From the NCBI GenBank assembly GCA_002709305.1, contig PAQM01000022.1:1-64000 (forward strand): a DNA stretch of 64,000 bases, given 5' to 3'. The position numbers and the translations under genes are program-made. This document shows, in pieces, positions 26,868 to 37,450 of this stretch. Each line of letters opens with the position of its first letter. Positions within the stretch are counted from its first letter, which is position 1. The DNA is from Crocinitomicaceae bacterium (GTDB taxonomy: Bacteria; Bacteroidota; Bacteroidia; Flavobacteriales_D; Crocinitomicaceae). The notes under the pieces are model-generated. The model was not told the DNA's origin. It saw only the letters and a program-made list of their open reading frames with translations, and made no database searches.

Positions 26868-26875
26868 CAAAATTA
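26868..26875 (-). promoter_or_regulatory. Predicted -7 promoter box for tadA-mnmE
   Basis: On the minus strand the bases read TAATTTTG, an exact TAnnTTTG match, about 22 bp before the tadA ATG. No clear TTG at the upstream position was found, so support is moderate. Confidence 0.4.
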
Positions 26876-26898
26876 AGTAAATTCCCTACATTTACATT

Positions 26899-27804
26899 AT
26901 GAATCTTAAGATTAACAAACTTAAACAGGGAGATCTTATTGAAATTTTAGCTCCTGCTAAAGCAATAGAAAAAAAACATATCTTAAACGCAAAAAAAACC
27001 TTAGAAAATCATGGTTTTAAGGTTCGTGTATCAAAGCATTGTAAAGGTAATTCTAATTACTTTTCTGGAACTATCAATGAGCGTTTAGAAGACTTTCAAC
27101 GAGCAATTGACGATGATAATGTTAAGGCTATTTTGTGTGCTAGAGGTGGTTATGGGTGCATACAAATTGTAGAAAAAATACAATGGGCTAACATGCTCCG
27201 GAAACCTAAATGGATTATTGGTTTTAGTGATGTTACTGTTTTTCACCAAAAACTATGTTTGATGGGTCTAAAGAGCATTCATGGAACAATGCCTCTAAAT
27301 TTTTCTACAAACTCTCCTGAATCTATAAAAACTCTGTTTAATGCTTTAACGGGTAAGCCATATAAGATATGTTGTCGTGAAACAAAACATAACAAAGAAG
27401 GGAAGGCAGAGGGTTTTTTGCATGGTGGAAACTTATCTGTTATATATAGCTTGCTTAGTTCGCTGAAAGATTTTAATTTTTCTAACTCTATTTTGTTTAT
27501 TGAAGATGTTTGTGAGCCAATATATCACTTAGATAGAATGTTTTACGCGTTAAAAAATGCTGGGATATTAGACAAAATTAAAGGTCTAATTGTTGGCGGA
27601 ATGACAGATATTAAGGACTCTAACCCTCCTTTTGGTTTATCGTACGAAGAGATGATTCTATCGCACTTTAAGCACAGCAAAGTCCCTATCTGTTTTAATT
27701 TCCCTGCAGGACATCTAAAAAACAACCAAGCACTTGTTTTAGGTTCAGAGGTTGTTTTGAAGATAAACCAAGATGGGTCTGAGCTTTCTTTCTTTGAGAG
27801 TTAA
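26899..27804 (+). CDS. LD-carboxypeptidase (peptidase family S66)
   Basis: S66 peptidases remove the terminal D-Ala from tetrapeptides during peptidoglycan recycling (LdcA) or cleave microcin C7-type compounds (MccF). The 301-residue protein has the nucleophile region GFSDVTVF, preceded by ARGGYGC, and the later Glu and His segments FIEDVCEP and FPAGHLKNN. No signal peptide is present, so it works in the cytoplasm. Recycling is the more common role. It is transcribed divergently from tadA, with only about 50 bp between the two starts. Confidence 0.92.
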   Translation: MNLKINKLKQGDLIEILAPAKAIEKKHILNAKKTLENHGFKVRVSKHCKGNSNYFSGTINERLEDFQRAIDDDNVKAILCARGGYGCIQIVEKIQWANMLRKPKWIIGFSDVTVFHQKLCLMGLKSIHGTMPLNFSTNSPESIKTLFNALTGKPYKICCRETKHNKEGKAEGFLHGGNLSVIYSLLSSLKDFNFSNSILFIEDVCEPIYHLDRMFYALKNAGILDKIKGLIVGGMTDIKDSNPPFGLSYEEMILSHFKHSKVPICFNFPAGHLKNNQALVLGSEVVLKINQDGSELSFFES

Positions 27805-27894
27805 GACTAACTAGGGAGAACCTTTTTTATTTAAATCCGTTATAAATAAGTGTAACTTATTATTAATTTAATATTATATTAAGTTCTTATGCAT

Positions 27895-27902
27895 TAAATT
27901 TG
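27895..27902 (+). promoter_or_regulatory. Predicted -7 promoter box for sdhCAB
   Basis: TAAATTTG exactly matches TAnnTTTG and lies 27 bp before the sdhC ATG. No strong TTG element is seen 19-21 bp upstream, so the promoter is only partly supported. The 125-bp gap before sdhC is otherwise AT-rich with no other feature. Confidence 0.45.
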
Positions 27903-27929
27903 CATAGGAACTGTTTTTAAAAACAAAGA

Positions 27930-28784
27930 ATGAGCAAGTCTGCTATACTATCTTCATCAATCGCTAAAAAATGGTGGATGTCTTTAACCGGTCTTTTTCT
28001 TTGTCTTTTTTTGGTAGGACATCTATTAGGTAACCTCCAAATAATCTTTTTTTCAGGAGATGAAGGACAACGTGTTTTTAATGAGTACGCTTATTTTATG
28101 ACACATAATCCTCTTATTAAACTACTCTCCTATTTAACTTACTTTTCAATCCTCTTTCATGCAGTAGATGGTATAATTCTAACCTTTCAAAACAAAAGAG
28201 CTAGACCAATAAAATACGCATATAGTAAACCACAAAAAAACTCATCAACACCTTCCCGATATATGGCAATTCTTGGTTCTGCTATATTAATTTTTATTAT
28301 AATGCACATGTCTAATTTTTGGGGTGTAATGCATTTTGATAAAAACATGCCTTTACATACAAAAAATTTGGTTCGTCCCGATTCGTCATATCAAAAACTA
28401 TATTTAACCACTAATGGAACTTTTTTGCCTGTGGAACAAGTTGAAATAAATAACAAAACTGAACTTATTGATAAAGAATTAAACTTGAAGATCGGAGAGG
28501 GTTATAAAGATCTACACTCTTTGACTGTTTCTTTTTTTGGGCACAACAAAACAAACAAAGGTTTTCCGCCAAATAAATACGCTTATCTGGCCGTAATTTT
28601 ATATGTGTTTTCAATGGCTGTCTTAAGTTTTCACTTATGGCATGGTTTTAATTCTGCATTCCAAACATTAGGTATAAGTCACGAAAAATATAATTCTGCT
28701 CTTTCTTTGTTTGGGAAAATTTTTTCTGTTCTTGTGCCATTAGCTTTTGCGTCTATTCCTATAACAATTTTTTTAACCAAATAG
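27930..28784 (+). CDS. sdhC: Succinate dehydrogenase cytochrome b subunit
   Basis: This membrane subunit anchors succinate dehydrogenase, binds heme b and passes electrons to menaquinone. The 284-residue protein has about five membrane segments, with His residues in GHLLGN, FHAVDG, IMHMSN and FHLWHGF positioned as heme ligands of the single-subunit b558 type. A hydrophilic insert of roughly 60 residues (about 140-205) between membrane segments makes it longer than the usual 220-240. It is the first gene of sdhCAB, 11 bp before sdhA. The insert is likely periplasmic, but its role is not known. Confidence 0.93.
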   Translation: MSKSAILSSSIAKKWWMSLTGLFLCLFLVGHLLGNLQIIFFSGDEGQRVFNEYAYFMTHNPLIKLLSYLTYFSILFHAVDGIILTFQNKRARPIKYAYSKPQKNSSTPSRYMAILGSAILIFIIMHMSNFWGVMHFDKNMPLHTKNLVRPDSSYQKLYLTTNGTFLPVEQVEINNKTELIDKELNLKIGEGYKDLHSLTVSFFGHNKTNKGFPPNKYAYLAVILYVFSMAVLSFHLWHGFNSAFQTLGISHEKYNSALSLFGKIFSVLVPLAFASIPITIFLTK

Positions 28785-28795
28785 AAGTCTAAAAC

Positions 28796-30799
28796 ATGAC
28801 AGCATTAGATTCAAAAATACCTGAAGGTCCTATCAAAGAAAAGTGGACAAACCACAAAAACAAAATTAACGTGGTTAATCCTGCAAACAAAAGGCTTATT
28901 GACGTTATTGTTGTTGGAACTGGTTTAGCTGGCGCTTCTGCTTCGGCATCTTTAGCAGAAATGGGATATAATGTTAAAGCTTTTTGTTTTCAAGATACTC
29001 CAAGACGAGCTCATTCTATTGCAGCTCAAGGAGGTATAAACGCGGCTAAAAACTATCAAAACGACGGTGATTCTGTTTATAGGTTGTTTTACGATACTGT
29101 AAAAGGAGGTGATTATAGGGCAAGAGAAGCTAATGTTTATAGATTAGCTGAAGTTTCAGCTAATATTATTGATCAATGTGTTGCCCAGGGGGTGCCCTTT
29201 GCCCGAGACTATGGAGGACTGTTAGATAACCGTTCTTTTGGTGGAGTGCTTGTTTCAAGGACTTTTTATGCAAAAGGTCAAACTGGACAACAATTGCTTT
29301 TAGGTGCTTATTCAGCAATGAACCGACAGATTGGTAAAGGAAAAATCCAAATGTACTCTCGACACGAAATGTTAGAGTTGGTTAAGATTAATGGCAAGGC
29401 AAGAGGAATTATCGCAAGGAACCTTATCACAGGAGAGCTTGAAAGACACTCTGCTCATGCTGTAGTTATTGCTTCTGGGGGGTATGGTAATGTTTTCTTT
29501 TTATCTACAAATGCAATGGGATCAAACGTTACAGCAGCATGGAGAATTCATAAAAAAGGTGCCTTTTTTGCAAACCCTTGCTATACACAAATACACCCAA
29601 CATGTATACCTCGGTCTGGAGACTATCAATCTAAATTAACATTGATGTCTGAGTCGCTAAGAAATGACGGCCGTATATGGGTCCCAAAAAACAAAGAAGA
29701 TGTGATTGATATCCGAGAAGGAAAGAAGAAGCCGACGGATCTAAGCGAGGAAGAAAGAGACTATTACCTTGAAAGAAGATACCCCGCATTTGGAAACCTT
29801 GTGCCTAGAGATGTAGCCTCAAGGGCAGCGAAAGAAAGATGTGACGCTGGTTTTGGCGTAAATGAGACTGGTGAAGCTGTTTATCTAGATTTTGCCTCTG
29901 CAATATTCCGTTATGGAAAAGAAAAAGCAACTATAAATAACGAGAGAGAAGCTTCAAAAGAAAGAATTATAGAGCTCGGAGAAGAAGTTATAAAAGCAAA
30001 ATATGGAAACCTTTTTCAGATGTACTGGAAAATCACAGACGAAAACCCATACAAAACACCTATGATGATATACCCAGCTGTTCATTACACAATGGGCGGG
30101 GTTTGGGTGGACTATAATTTAATGACGACAATTCCTGGTTGTTATGCTGCGGGTGAGGCTAATTTTTCTGACCATGGAGCAAATAGGCTTGGCGCATCAG
30201 CTCTAATGCAAGGTTTGGCTGACGGTTATTTTGTTCTCCCTTATACTATTGGAGACTACTTAGCTGATGACATTAGAACAGGAAAAATTCCTGTTGAAAC
30301 AAAGGAGTTTGAGGAAGCAGAGGCTGGAGTAAAGGCTCGGCTAGAAGGTTTTGTGAATAAAAAAGGAACAAAGAGTGTTGACCATTTTCATCGTAGACTT
30401 GGAAAGGTTATGTGGAATAAAGTCGGGATGGCAAGGAACGAAAAAGGGCTAAAAGAGGCAATCAAGGAAATTCAGCAAATTAGAGAGGAGTTTCACAAAG
30501 AGGTTATGGTTCCAGGGGGTGCCTATGAATTTAACCCTGAGCTAGAAAAAGCGGCAAGGGTTGAAGATTTTATAGAGCTGGGTGAGTTGTTTGCTAAAGA
30601 TGCCTTACATAGAACGGAGTCTTGTGGTGGTCATTTTAGAGAAGAGTCTCAAACCCCTGAAGGAGAAGCCTTAAGAGATGATGTGAATTTTTCTTTCACA
30701 TCAGCCTGGGAGTGGAAAGGTGTCAATAGCGCCCCCGTTTTGCACAAAGAAATCCTCTCATTTAAAGATATTGAGCTAAAACAACGCTCATACAAATAA
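28796..30799 (+). CDS. sdhA: Succinate dehydrogenase flavoprotein subunit
   Basis: SdhA oxidises succinate to fumarate in the citric acid cycle. The 667-residue protein has the FAD site ([12 protein letters not shown]), the covalent-FAD His in [11 protein letters not shown], the substrate loop HPTCIP and the helical C-terminal domain. The length fits the long Bacteroidota/epsilon-type SdhA that works with a single cytochrome b. It lies between sdhC and sdhB with gaps of 11 and 7 bp. Confidence 0.98.
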   Translation: MTALDSKIPEGPIKEKWTNHKNKINVVNPANKRLIDVIVVGTGLAGASASASLAEMGYNVKAFCFQDTPRRAHSIAAQGGINAAKNYQNDGDSVYRLFYDTVKGGDYRAREANVYRLAEVSANIIDQCVAQGVPFARDYGGLLDNRSFGGVLVSRTFYAKGQTGQQLLLGAYSAMNRQIGKGKIQMYSRHEMLELVKINGKARGIIARNLITGELERHSAHAVVIASGGYGNVFFLSTNAMGSNVTAAWRIHKKGAFFANPCYTQIHPTCIPRSGDYQSKLTLMSESLRNDGRIWVPKNKEDVIDIREGKKKPTDLSEEERDYYLERRYPAFGNLVPRDVASRAAKERCDAGFGVNETGEAVYLDFASAIFRYGKEKATINNEREASKERIIELGEEVIKAKYGNLFQMYWKITDENPYKTPMMIYPAVHYTMGGVWVDYNLMTTIPGCYAAGEANFSDHGANRLGASALMQGLADGYFVLPYTIGDYLADDIRTGKIPVETKEFEEAEAGVKARLEGFVNKKGTKSVDHFHRRLGKVMWNKVGMARNEKGLKEAIKEIQQIREEFHKEVMVPGGAYEFNPELEKAARVEDFIELGELFAKDALHRTESCGGHFREESQTPEGEALRDDVNFSFTSAWEWKGVNSAPVLHKEILSFKDIELKQRSYK

Positions 30800-30806
30800 A
30801 GAAAAA

Positions 30807-31559
30807 ATGAAGTTAAAATTAAAAGTTTGGAGGCAAAAAAACAGGAAGGAAAAAGGAAAGTTAGAAACATACTCTTTAGATAACGTTTCTGAACATATGT
30901 CTTTTCTTGAAATGATGGACGTTCTAAACGAGCAACTTATCAATGATGGTGTTGAGCCCGTTGCATTTGATCATGATTGCCGTGAGGGAATTTGTGGTAT
31001 GTGCTCAATGTATATTAATGGTCAGCCTCATGGTCCTGATAGGGGAGTAACAACATGTCAGCTCCACATGAGGAAGTTCAATGATGGAGACACTATATAT
31101 ATTGAGCCATTTAGGGCTAAAGGTTTTCCTATAGTAAAAGACCTGGTTGTTGATAGGGGGGCTTTTGATCGAATTCAAAGAGCAGGAGGGTTTATCTCCG
31201 TAAACACATCTGGAAACACCCAAGACGCAAACCTGACACCAGTTCCAAAAAAAGATGCAGACAAAGCTTTTGATGCAGCAACCTGTATTGGCTGCGGAGC
31301 CTGTGTTGCATCATGTAAAAATGCCTCTGCAATGCTTTTTGTGTCAGCTAAGGTTTCTCAATACTCCCTGCTTCCTCAGGGAAAAGTTGAAGCAAAAAGA
31401 CGTGTACTAAATATGGTTGAACAAATGGATAAAGAAGGTTTTGGTAACTGCACAAACACAGGCGCTTGTCACGTGGAATGTCCTAAAGAAATCTCTTTAG
31501 AAAACATCGCCCGAATGAATCGAGAGTTTTTAAAGGCATCTATAACATCAGAAAAATAA
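30807..31559 (+). CDS. sdhB: Succinate dehydrogenase iron-sulfur subunit
   Basis: SdhB carries electrons from FAD to the quinone through three iron-sulfur clusters. The 250-residue protein has the [2Fe-2S] cysteines in [11 protein letters not shown] and a further Cys before QLHMRK. The ferredoxin-like domain has [15 protein letters not shown] and [16 protein letters not shown] for the [4Fe-4S] and [3Fe-4S] clusters. All expected cysteines are present. It is the last gene of sdhCAB. Confidence 0.98.
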   Translation: MKLKLKVWRQKNRKEKGKLETYSLDNVSEHMSFLEMMDVLNEQLINDGVEPVAFDHDCREGICGMCSMYINGQPHGPDRGVTTCQLHMRKFNDGDTIYIEPFRAKGFPIVKDLVVDRGAFDRIQRAGGFISVNTSGNTQDANLTPVPKKDADKAFDAATCIGCGACVASCKNASAMLFVSAKVSQYSLLPQGKVEAKRRVLNMVEQMDKEGFGNCTNTGACHVECPKEISLENIARMNREFLKASITSEK

Positions 31560-31633
31560 GCTGATTTATACTCGATATTTAAAGTTTTTAAAATATTATT
31601 AAATTAGTGGTCAATTAATAAACGACTACTATT

Positions 31634-33427
31634 ATGAAAAATTTTACATTACTATTTACTTTTATTTTTACTGTTTTTTTGGCCAGCTCACAGGTTATTT
31701 GTTCTGGTGTTTCTCCTGCTTCTATTTCTGGGGACTATAATTTTGCATGGGCAGACCCTGCGGGTGGAGATTGGTCAACACCAGACTTTTTAACCCCAGG
31801 TGTTTTTGTTCAAGACACATTAATGATGATTAATGATGGTTCTCCAGGTGTCAACGCACAAGGAAACCCTATTTCTGCAGAAGGATGTGCAGGGTCTGGA
31901 GATGTAGGAGCACCACCAGCCAGTACACAATGGAATGACTTAACTGGAAAAATTGCTGTTATATACAGAAACACTTGTGAGTTTGGATATAAAGCACTCC
32001 AAGCACAAAATGCAGGGGCGGTTGCTGCAATAATAATAAACAGAGAAGACGCTATTGTTGAAATGGGAGGTGGTGTTGAAGGTTTAAATGTTACAATTCC
32101 TGTTGTATTTATTTCGAGTGTTGACGGTTTAACCCTTACTACAGAAATGAATAATGGCCCTGTTGTTATGTTTTTAGGAAACAAGGTTGGCGCTTATACA
32201 AATGATGTTGGTGCATCAGCAGACCAGATGCTTGTTTCTCCATATGGTGCATCAAACACCTTTTTTGATAATGGGTTTGATTTGGGTATTCAGATATATA
32301 ATTTTGGAACAGCCTCTCAATCTGATATAACTGTTCAGGCAAAAATTGACGGCCCTTCAGGTACAACAGTTTATAATGAAACAGTTTCTGCCCCTTTAAT
32401 GGCAAGTGGAGACACTTTAGCTATCTTTAACGGCAACCCCGTGCAGTTTCCTCCTTTTGATTTGGGGGGTATAGGAATGTATCCAACAGGAGAGTATACA
32501 TTGTCTTATACTTTAAACATGAGCGCAATTGATGAATCTGATTATGACAACTCTTTTTCATCAAAGTTTACAGTAAATGATGATATGATTTCTTTAGCAA
32601 ATCTAAACTCAGATACGCTGCCATTAGCAACAACATTTCCTAGCAACTCAACGGTTGAATATCAGTCCTGTATGTTTTATCAAGACCCTAATGCTAGCTC
32701 TGTTGGTGTTTTAGGAACATACATTATACCTTATACTGATACTTCTATAAATAATTTAGCTGGCGCTGAAATTTTTATTAATTTTTTAGAGTGGAATGAC
32801 CCTTGGACAGATTTAACAGACCCAAATTATGCTGGAGGAGCAAACAACAATTGGTTTCAAGCGTTAGATTTTATTGCTTACGCAACTCATTACCCTACAT
32901 CTAACAGCGAAGTTGGTGTTCCGGTTTATGTTCCTTTTGATCAGCCTGTAGAAATTCAAGATAATCAACGATACCTAATTTGCCTACAGTCTTTTGATCC
33001 GGCTATTTCTTTTGGGTATGATGGAAATATTGATTATGACGGAAACCAAGGTATTTCTGCTATGCCTGTATCGCCAGTTTATGTTGACGACACGTGGTAT
33101 ACCGGAGGTTGGGTTAGTAGCTCCGCGCCAGCTATTGGTTTAAAAGTCATTGATGGTGCTCTTTTAGGGGTAGACAATAGCACTTCCATAGAAAGCTCAG
33201 CCTATCCTAACCCTGCAAAAGATTTGTTGACAATTTCTACTGAAGCAACAGGCTCTGGCTCTATCGTTGCAACAGACATAAGTGGAAAAATATGTTTAAA
33301 AGAAAACATAAATCTAAAAAACAACCAATGTGAAATAAACATCTCAAACCTAGAAAATGGTGTTTATGTTTTTAACTTAACGTTAGAAAACGGTAACACA
33401 TCTCAGTTTAAGGTTGTAAAAAAATAA
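31634..33427 (+). CDS. T9SS-secreted protein with a PA domain
   Basis: The 597-residue protein has a signal peptide (1-19, ending LASSQ), then a protease-associated (PA) domain (about 105-185: GKIAVIYRNTCEFGYKALQAQNAGAVAAIIIN). A long beta-rich region with two probable beta-sandwich segments follows. The last 80 residues form a type IX sorting domain (type A): AYPNPAKDLLTIS, NLENGVYVFNLTL, FKVVKK. The T9SS would move it across the outer membrane and anchor or release it. PA domains usually accompany peptidases, but no peptidase motif is seen, so it is more likely a binding or structural protein. A perfect terminator hairpin follows 20 bp after the stop. Confidence 0.9.
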   Translation: MKNFTLLFTFIFTVFLASSQVICSGVSPASISGDYNFAWADPAGGDWSTPDFLTPGVFVQDTLMMINDGSPGVNAQGNPISAEGCAGSGDVGAPPASTQWNDLTGKIAVIYRNTCEFGYKALQAQNAGAVAAIIINREDAIVEMGGGVEGLNVTIPVVFISSVDGLTLTTEMNNGPVVMFLGNKVGAYTNDVGASADQMLVSPYGASNTFFDNGFDLGIQIYNFGTASQSDITVQAKIDGPSGTTVYNETVSAPLMASGDTLAIFNGNPVQFPPFDLGGIGMYPTGEYTLSYTLNMSAIDESDYDNSFSSKFTVNDDMISLANLNSDTLPLATTFPSNSTVEYQSCMFYQDPNASSVGVLGTYIIPYTDTSINNLAGAEIFINFLEWNDPWTDLTDPNYAGGANNNWFQALDFIAYATHYPTSNSEVGVPVYVPFDQPVEIQDNQRYLICLQSFDPAISFGYDGNIDYDGNQGISAMPVSPVYVDDTWYTGGWVSSSAPAIGLKVIDGALLGVDNSTSIESSAYPNPAKDLLTISTEATGSGSIVATDISGKICLKENINLKNNQCEINISNLENGVYVFNLTLENGNTSQFKVVKK

Positions 33428-33446
33428 CAAAACTTCATTTATAAAG

Positions 33447-33480
33447 AAAAATGGTGTACTAATAGTACACCATTTTTTGT
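33447..33480 (+). terminator. Intrinsic terminator after the PA-domain protein gene
   Basis: ATGGTGTACT (33451-33460), a three-base loop AAT and AGTACACCAT (33464-33473) form a perfect stem, extended by A-T pairs, with a T-rich tail ending TTTTTTGT. This is the strongest intrinsic terminator in the window. Confidence 0.85.
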
Positions 33481-33506
33481 TTTAAATAATGTATTTTTAT
33501 CTCTAA

Positions 33507-35438
33507 ATGCAAGAAGAAGAAAAAACAAACTATTGCAATAGCCTTTTTAATAGGTCCAGAAACAAAACAAGAGAAGTTTTTGTTGGGGAGCTTTCTATTG
33601 GAGGAAAATCTCCTGTTTCTGTTCAGTCAATGACAACCTCTGACACAATGGATACAAAGGGATCTGTTGATGAGTCTATTAGAATGATAAACGAGGGGTG
33701 TGAGCTTGTTCGCTTAACAGCACCAAGTAAAAAAGAAGCTGAAAACCTTGCGGAAATAAAAAAAAGCCTTTTAAAAAAGGGTTATAAAACACCTTTGGTA
33801 GCAGATATACATTTTACACCAAATGCTGCTGAAATAGCAGTAAAGTATGTTGAAAAAGTAAGGGTAAATCCAGGTAATTATGCAGACAAAAAAAGGTTTG
33901 AAGAACACACATACACCGCAGAATCCTACTCTAAAGAACTCATTCGGATAGAAGAAAAATTCACCCCCCTGGTTCTTTTATGTAAAAAACACAAAAAAAG
34001 CATGAGGGTTGGAACAAACCACGGCTCTCTTTCTGATCGAATATTAAGTCAATATGGAGACACTCCTAGAGGTATGGTTGAGTCAGCAATTGAATTTTTA
34101 AATATTTGTTCAAAAAATGACTTTCATAATGTGGTAGTTTCTATGAAAGCAAGCAATACATTAGTGATGGTTCAAGCATACAGACTTCTTGTCTCGGTAA
34201 TGAAGTCGAAAGGAATGAATTATCCCCTTCATTTGGGTGTGACAGAGGCTGGAGACGGTGAAGATGGGAGAATTAAATCCGCTGTTGGTATAGGCGCATT
34301 ATTAGAGGATGGTTTAGGAGACACTATTCGTGTTTCTCTTACAGAAGATCCTGAGAAAGAGATTTTAGTAGCAAAAAAACTTTTAAAAAAATTTGACTCA
34401 CCCCATCTGCTTTACAAAAAAATTGATAAAAAAAGCCCTTGTCCTTATAACCCCTTCGAGTATAAAAGAAGGGTTAGCAGGTCTGTTTTAAATATTGGAG
34501 GGAAATTTCCCCCTGTTGTTTTTGCAGACCTTAGCGATATAAAAAAAATAAAGCATTCTCATTTTTTTAGTTTTGGACTTAACTACTCTATCCCTTTAGA
34601 CAAATGGAACCTAACAGACTTAGCAGCAGATGTTGTTTATATCGGTGGCCAAAAACTAGACTTTGAGGTCCCTGGAACCATAAAGATTCTTTGTGACTAC
34701 ACAAACTGGAAAAAAAACTACCAGAACAAGAGTGGTTTTTTTCCTTTAATTAATAAAGATGAAATTTCTCTTTTTAATAAAAAGGATGTTTTTTTTGTTT
34801 TACATAAAGCAGAAGATGAAAACATTAAATACCTTCAAAAAAACCCAAACGCAATTATCGTTCTTAACTCAAAATACAAGAACAAAACTCAATTATACCG
34901 AAACATGTATTTTCTTTTTGCTAAAAATAAAATACAAAACCCTACTATTATTTGTTCTAACCAAAAAACAGAGGACCCAGAGACAATTCAACTTTGGGCT
35001 TCTTCAGAACTAGGATCTGTTTTAATAGATGGATTTGGTGATGGCGTTTGGATAAAAGGAAATCAAAACAAAAAAACAATTAACTCCACATCATTTGGTA
35101 TACTCCAAGCGACAAGATCTCGGATATCAAAAACAGAATATATAAGCTGCCCATCTTGTGGCAGAACTCTTTTTGACCTTCAAGAAACAACAACCAAAAT
35201 AAGAGCAAAAACCTCACACTTAAAAGGAATAAAAATTGGCATTATGGGTTGTATTGTAAATGGGCCCGGAGAAATGGCGGACGCTGATTACGGTTACGTT
35301 GGAACAAGACCCGGAAAAATACACCTTTATAAAAAACAAACAGTCGTATTAAAAAATATTCCAGAAGAAGACGCCGTAGATGAATTAATAAACCTTATAA
35401 AAAAACATGGCGATTGGAATGACCCAAAAAAAACATAA
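33507..35438 (+). CDS. ispG: 4-hydroxy-3-methylbut-2-enyl diphosphate synthase (long form)
   Basis: IspG (GcpE) converts MEcPP to HMBPP in the non-mevalonate isoprenoid pathway using a [4Fe-4S] cluster. The 643-residue protein is the long three-domain form found in Bacteroidota, chlamydiae and plants. It has an N-terminal TIM barrel (PVSVQSMTTSDTMD, VRLTAPS, MRVGTNHGSLSDRIL), a central insert of about 270 residues without catalytic residues, and the C-terminal cluster domain with cysteines in SCPSCGRT and MGCIVNGPGE. All cluster cysteines are present. Isoprenoids from this pathway would feed menaquinone and undecaprenyl phosphate. Confidence 0.97.
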   Translation: MQEEEKTNYCNSLFNRSRNKTREVFVGELSIGGKSPVSVQSMTTSDTMDTKGSVDESIRMINEGCELVRLTAPSKKEAENLAEIKKSLLKKGYKTPLVADIHFTPNAAEIAVKYVEKVRVNPGNYADKKRFEEHTYTAESYSKELIRIEEKFTPLVLLCKKHKKSMRVGTNHGSLSDRILSQYGDTPRGMVESAIEFLNICSKNDFHNVVVSMKASNTLVMVQAYRLLVSVMKSKGMNYPLHLGVTEAGDGEDGRIKSAVGIGALLEDGLGDTIRVSLTEDPEKEILVAKKLLKKFDSPHLLYKKIDKKSPCPYNPFEYKRRVSRSVLNIGGKFPPVVFADLSDIKKIKHSHFFSFGLNYSIPLDKWNLTDLAADVVYIGGQKLDFEVPGTIKILCDYTNWKKNYQNKSGFFPLINKDEISLFNKKDVFFVLHKAEDENIKYLQKNPNAIIVLNSKYKNKTQLYRNMYFLFAKNKIQNPTIICSNQKTEDPETIQLWASSELGSVLIDGFGDGVWIKGNQNKKTINSTSFGILQATRSRISKTEYISCPSCGRTLFDLQETTTKIRAKTSHLKGIKIGIMGCIVNGPGEMADADYGYVGTRPGKIHLYKKQTVVLKNIPEEDAVDELINLIKKHGDWNDPKKT

Positions 35439-35580
35439 ACACCTAAAAAACAAGGTGTTACAAAAAAAACACACACTTGCTCTTAAATAGACAAACAAAA
35501 AAAAACAAACCAAAACCATTAAAAAGAAAAAAGAAGGCGTTAGAGAAGCTAAAAACCCTCTTTTTTTGTTTTTCAAATTA

Positions 35581-37443
35581 TTATCTACCCATAAAAACCA
35601 GCAAAACAGAAATATCACTAGGCGACACGCCGCTAACCCTTGAAGCTTGTCCAATTGTTGATGGTTTTATAATAGACAATTTTTCTTTAGCCTCACTACT
35701 TAGATTTTTTAATTTTTTGTACTCTAAATCTATTGGTATCTTAACGCTGTCTAATCGACTCATTTTTTTTGCCACCGACTCCTCCCTGTTTATATACCCA
35801 TCATATTTTAACTGTATTTCTGTTTGAGAAATCGCTTCTTCGCTTATTTTTCCAGCAAGATTTTTTGAATCAGCACTCATGTTTAAAACATCGTCTATAG
35901 TTATGTTAGGTCTTGTTATCAATGAACTTAAACGTACTTTTTGTTTTATAGGAGAGCTTTTTTTCTTTTCTAAATAAGTGTTTGCTTTTTCTGGATCAAC
36001 ACCCTCTTTTTGAAGACTCTTTTTTAAAGATTCTGTTTCTTTTATTTTAATTTGAACCTTTTCATGTGACTCACTACTAAGTAATCCCAATGAATACCCT
36101 AGCTGTGACAGCCGAATGTCTGCATTGTCCTGCCTTAACAATATTCTATATTCAGCCCTACTTGTGAACATTCTGTAAGGCTCTTCTGTTCCTTTTGTTA
36201 TTAAATCATCAATCAAAACACCTATATAAGCTTCACTTCTTGACAAAACAAACGGTTCCTTGTTTTTAGATTTTAAAAAAGCATTTACTCCCGCCATCAA
36301 ACCTTGACAAGCAGCTTCCTCATACCCAGTTGTGCCATTAATTTGACCTGCAAAAAACAAACCTCTAATACACTTAGTCTCGAGTGTTTGTGATAGTTGG
36401 GTTGGAGGAAAATAATCATATTCTATAGCGTATCCTGGACGAAACATTTTTGACTTCTCAAACCCCGGGATTAAGCGTAAAGCCTTCTCTTGAACCTCTT
36501 CTGGTAAAGATGTGCTAAAACCATTAATATACATCTCGACAGTTTTCCACCCCTCTGGCTCAACAAATATTTGATGTCTGTCCCTGGAAGAAAATCGACT
36601 TATTTTATCTTCTATGCTTGGGCAATACCTTGGCCCTGTGCTTTTAATTGACCCATTAAACATTGGTGATCGATTAAACCCCTCTTTTAGTGCTTCGTGT
36701 GTGTTTTCATTAGTATAAGTAATATAACAAGACCTTTGCTTGGTTAAGGGAGATGTGTTAAAAAAACTAAACTTTGAAGGATGCTCATCCCCAAATTGCT
36801 CCTCCATTTTAGAATAATCCAAACTCCTACCGTCAACCCTAGGAGGTGTTCCTGTTTTCATTCTCCCCGACTCAAACCCAAAGCTCAAAAGCTGTTCTGT
36901 AATACCCTGTACAGCTTTTTCTCCAGCCCTACCGCCACCAAATTGCTTTTCACCTATATGGATTAATCCATTTAAAAACGTGCCACTTGTTAAAATAACC
37001 GTAGAGGCTTTTATTACGTGTCCCATTGATGTTTTTACACCAACAACGCTCTCTTTTTCAACCTCAACACCAACACAAGTGTCTTGCCAAAAATCAACCA
37101 TAGTGTTTCTCTCCAATAAAAAACGCCACTCTTGTGCAAATAAAAGGCGATCGTTTTGTGTTCTTGGCGACCACATAGCAGGCCCCTTGGAACGGTTTAA
37201 CATCCGAAACTGAATTGCACTAAGATCACTAACATAACCCGAACCACCACCTAAAGCATCTATCTCCCTTATTATTTGGCCTTTTGCAACCCCACCCATC
37301 GCGGGGTTACAGCTCATTTGAGCTATCGTCCCCATGTTTGAAGTTAACAACAAAACACTCCCCCCTAGCTTTCCAACAGCGTTAGCGGCCTCACACCCAG
37401 CGTGACCAGCACCAACAACAATAACATCATATTTTTTCAGCAT
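35581..37443 (-). CDS. mnmG: tRNA uridine-5-carboxymethylaminomethyl modification enzyme MnmG (GidA)
   Basis: MnmG is the FAD partner of MnmE in wobble-uridine modification. From the chosen ATG it has 620 residues: FAD-binding GAGHAGCEAA, the NPAMGGVAKG and GRAGEKAV regions, GQINGTTGYEEAA and the C-terminal helical MnmE-binding domain. The ATG at 37443 gives MLKKYDVIVVG, the normal start. An in-frame TTG at 37467 would encode MFHVKQIG from the parS site and is rejected. A parS sequence lies 8 bp upstream. mnmG is near the origin in many bacteria, which agrees with the parS sites here. Confidence 0.97.
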   Translation of the reverse strand: MLKKYDVIVVGAGHAGCEAANAVGKLGGSVLLLTSNMGTIAQMSCNPAMGGVAKGQIIREIDALGGGSGYVSDLSAIQFRMLNRSKGPAMWSPRTQNDRLLFAQEWRFLLERNTMVDFWQDTCVGVEVEKESVVGVKTSMGHVIKASTVILTSGTFLNGLIHIGEKQFGGGRAGEKAVQGITEQLLSFGFESGRMKTGTPPRVDGRSLDYSKMEEQFGDEHPSKFSFFNTSPLTKQRSCYITYTNENTHEALKEGFNRSPMFNGSIKSTGPRYCPSIEDKISRFSSRDRHQIFVEPEGWKTVEMYINGFSTSLPEEVQEKALRLIPGFEKSKMFRPGYAIEYDYFPPTQLSQTLETKCIRGLFFAGQINGTTGYEEAACQGLMAGVNAFLKSKNKEPFVLSRSEAYIGVLIDDLITKGTEEPYRMFTSRAEYRILLRQDNADIRLSQLGYSLGLLSSESHEKVQIKIKETESLKKSLQKEGVDPEKANTYLEKKKSSPIKQKVRLSSLITRPNITIDDVLNMSADSKNLAGKISEEAISQTEIQLKYDGYINREESVAKKMSRLDSVKIPIDLEYKKLKNLSSEAKEKLSIIKPSTIGQASRVSGVSPSDISVLLVFMGR

Positions 37444-37450
37444 CCCTATT

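Noticed and set aside
26847-26870. Longer tadA form starting at TTG 26870
   Set aside because: The TTG overlaps an exact TAnnTTTG promoter box, and the ATG at 26846 gives a normal TadA N-terminus.
31464-31482. CACGTG core in sdhB that looks like a third parS
   Set aside because: Only the central hexamer and few flanking bases match TGTTNCACGTGAAACA; the rest does not, and the segment codes for conserved SdhB residues.
35438-35459. Short stem AACACCT/AGGTGTT after ispG as a terminator
   Set aside because: The stem has seven pairs with an eight-base loop and no T run after it on either strand.
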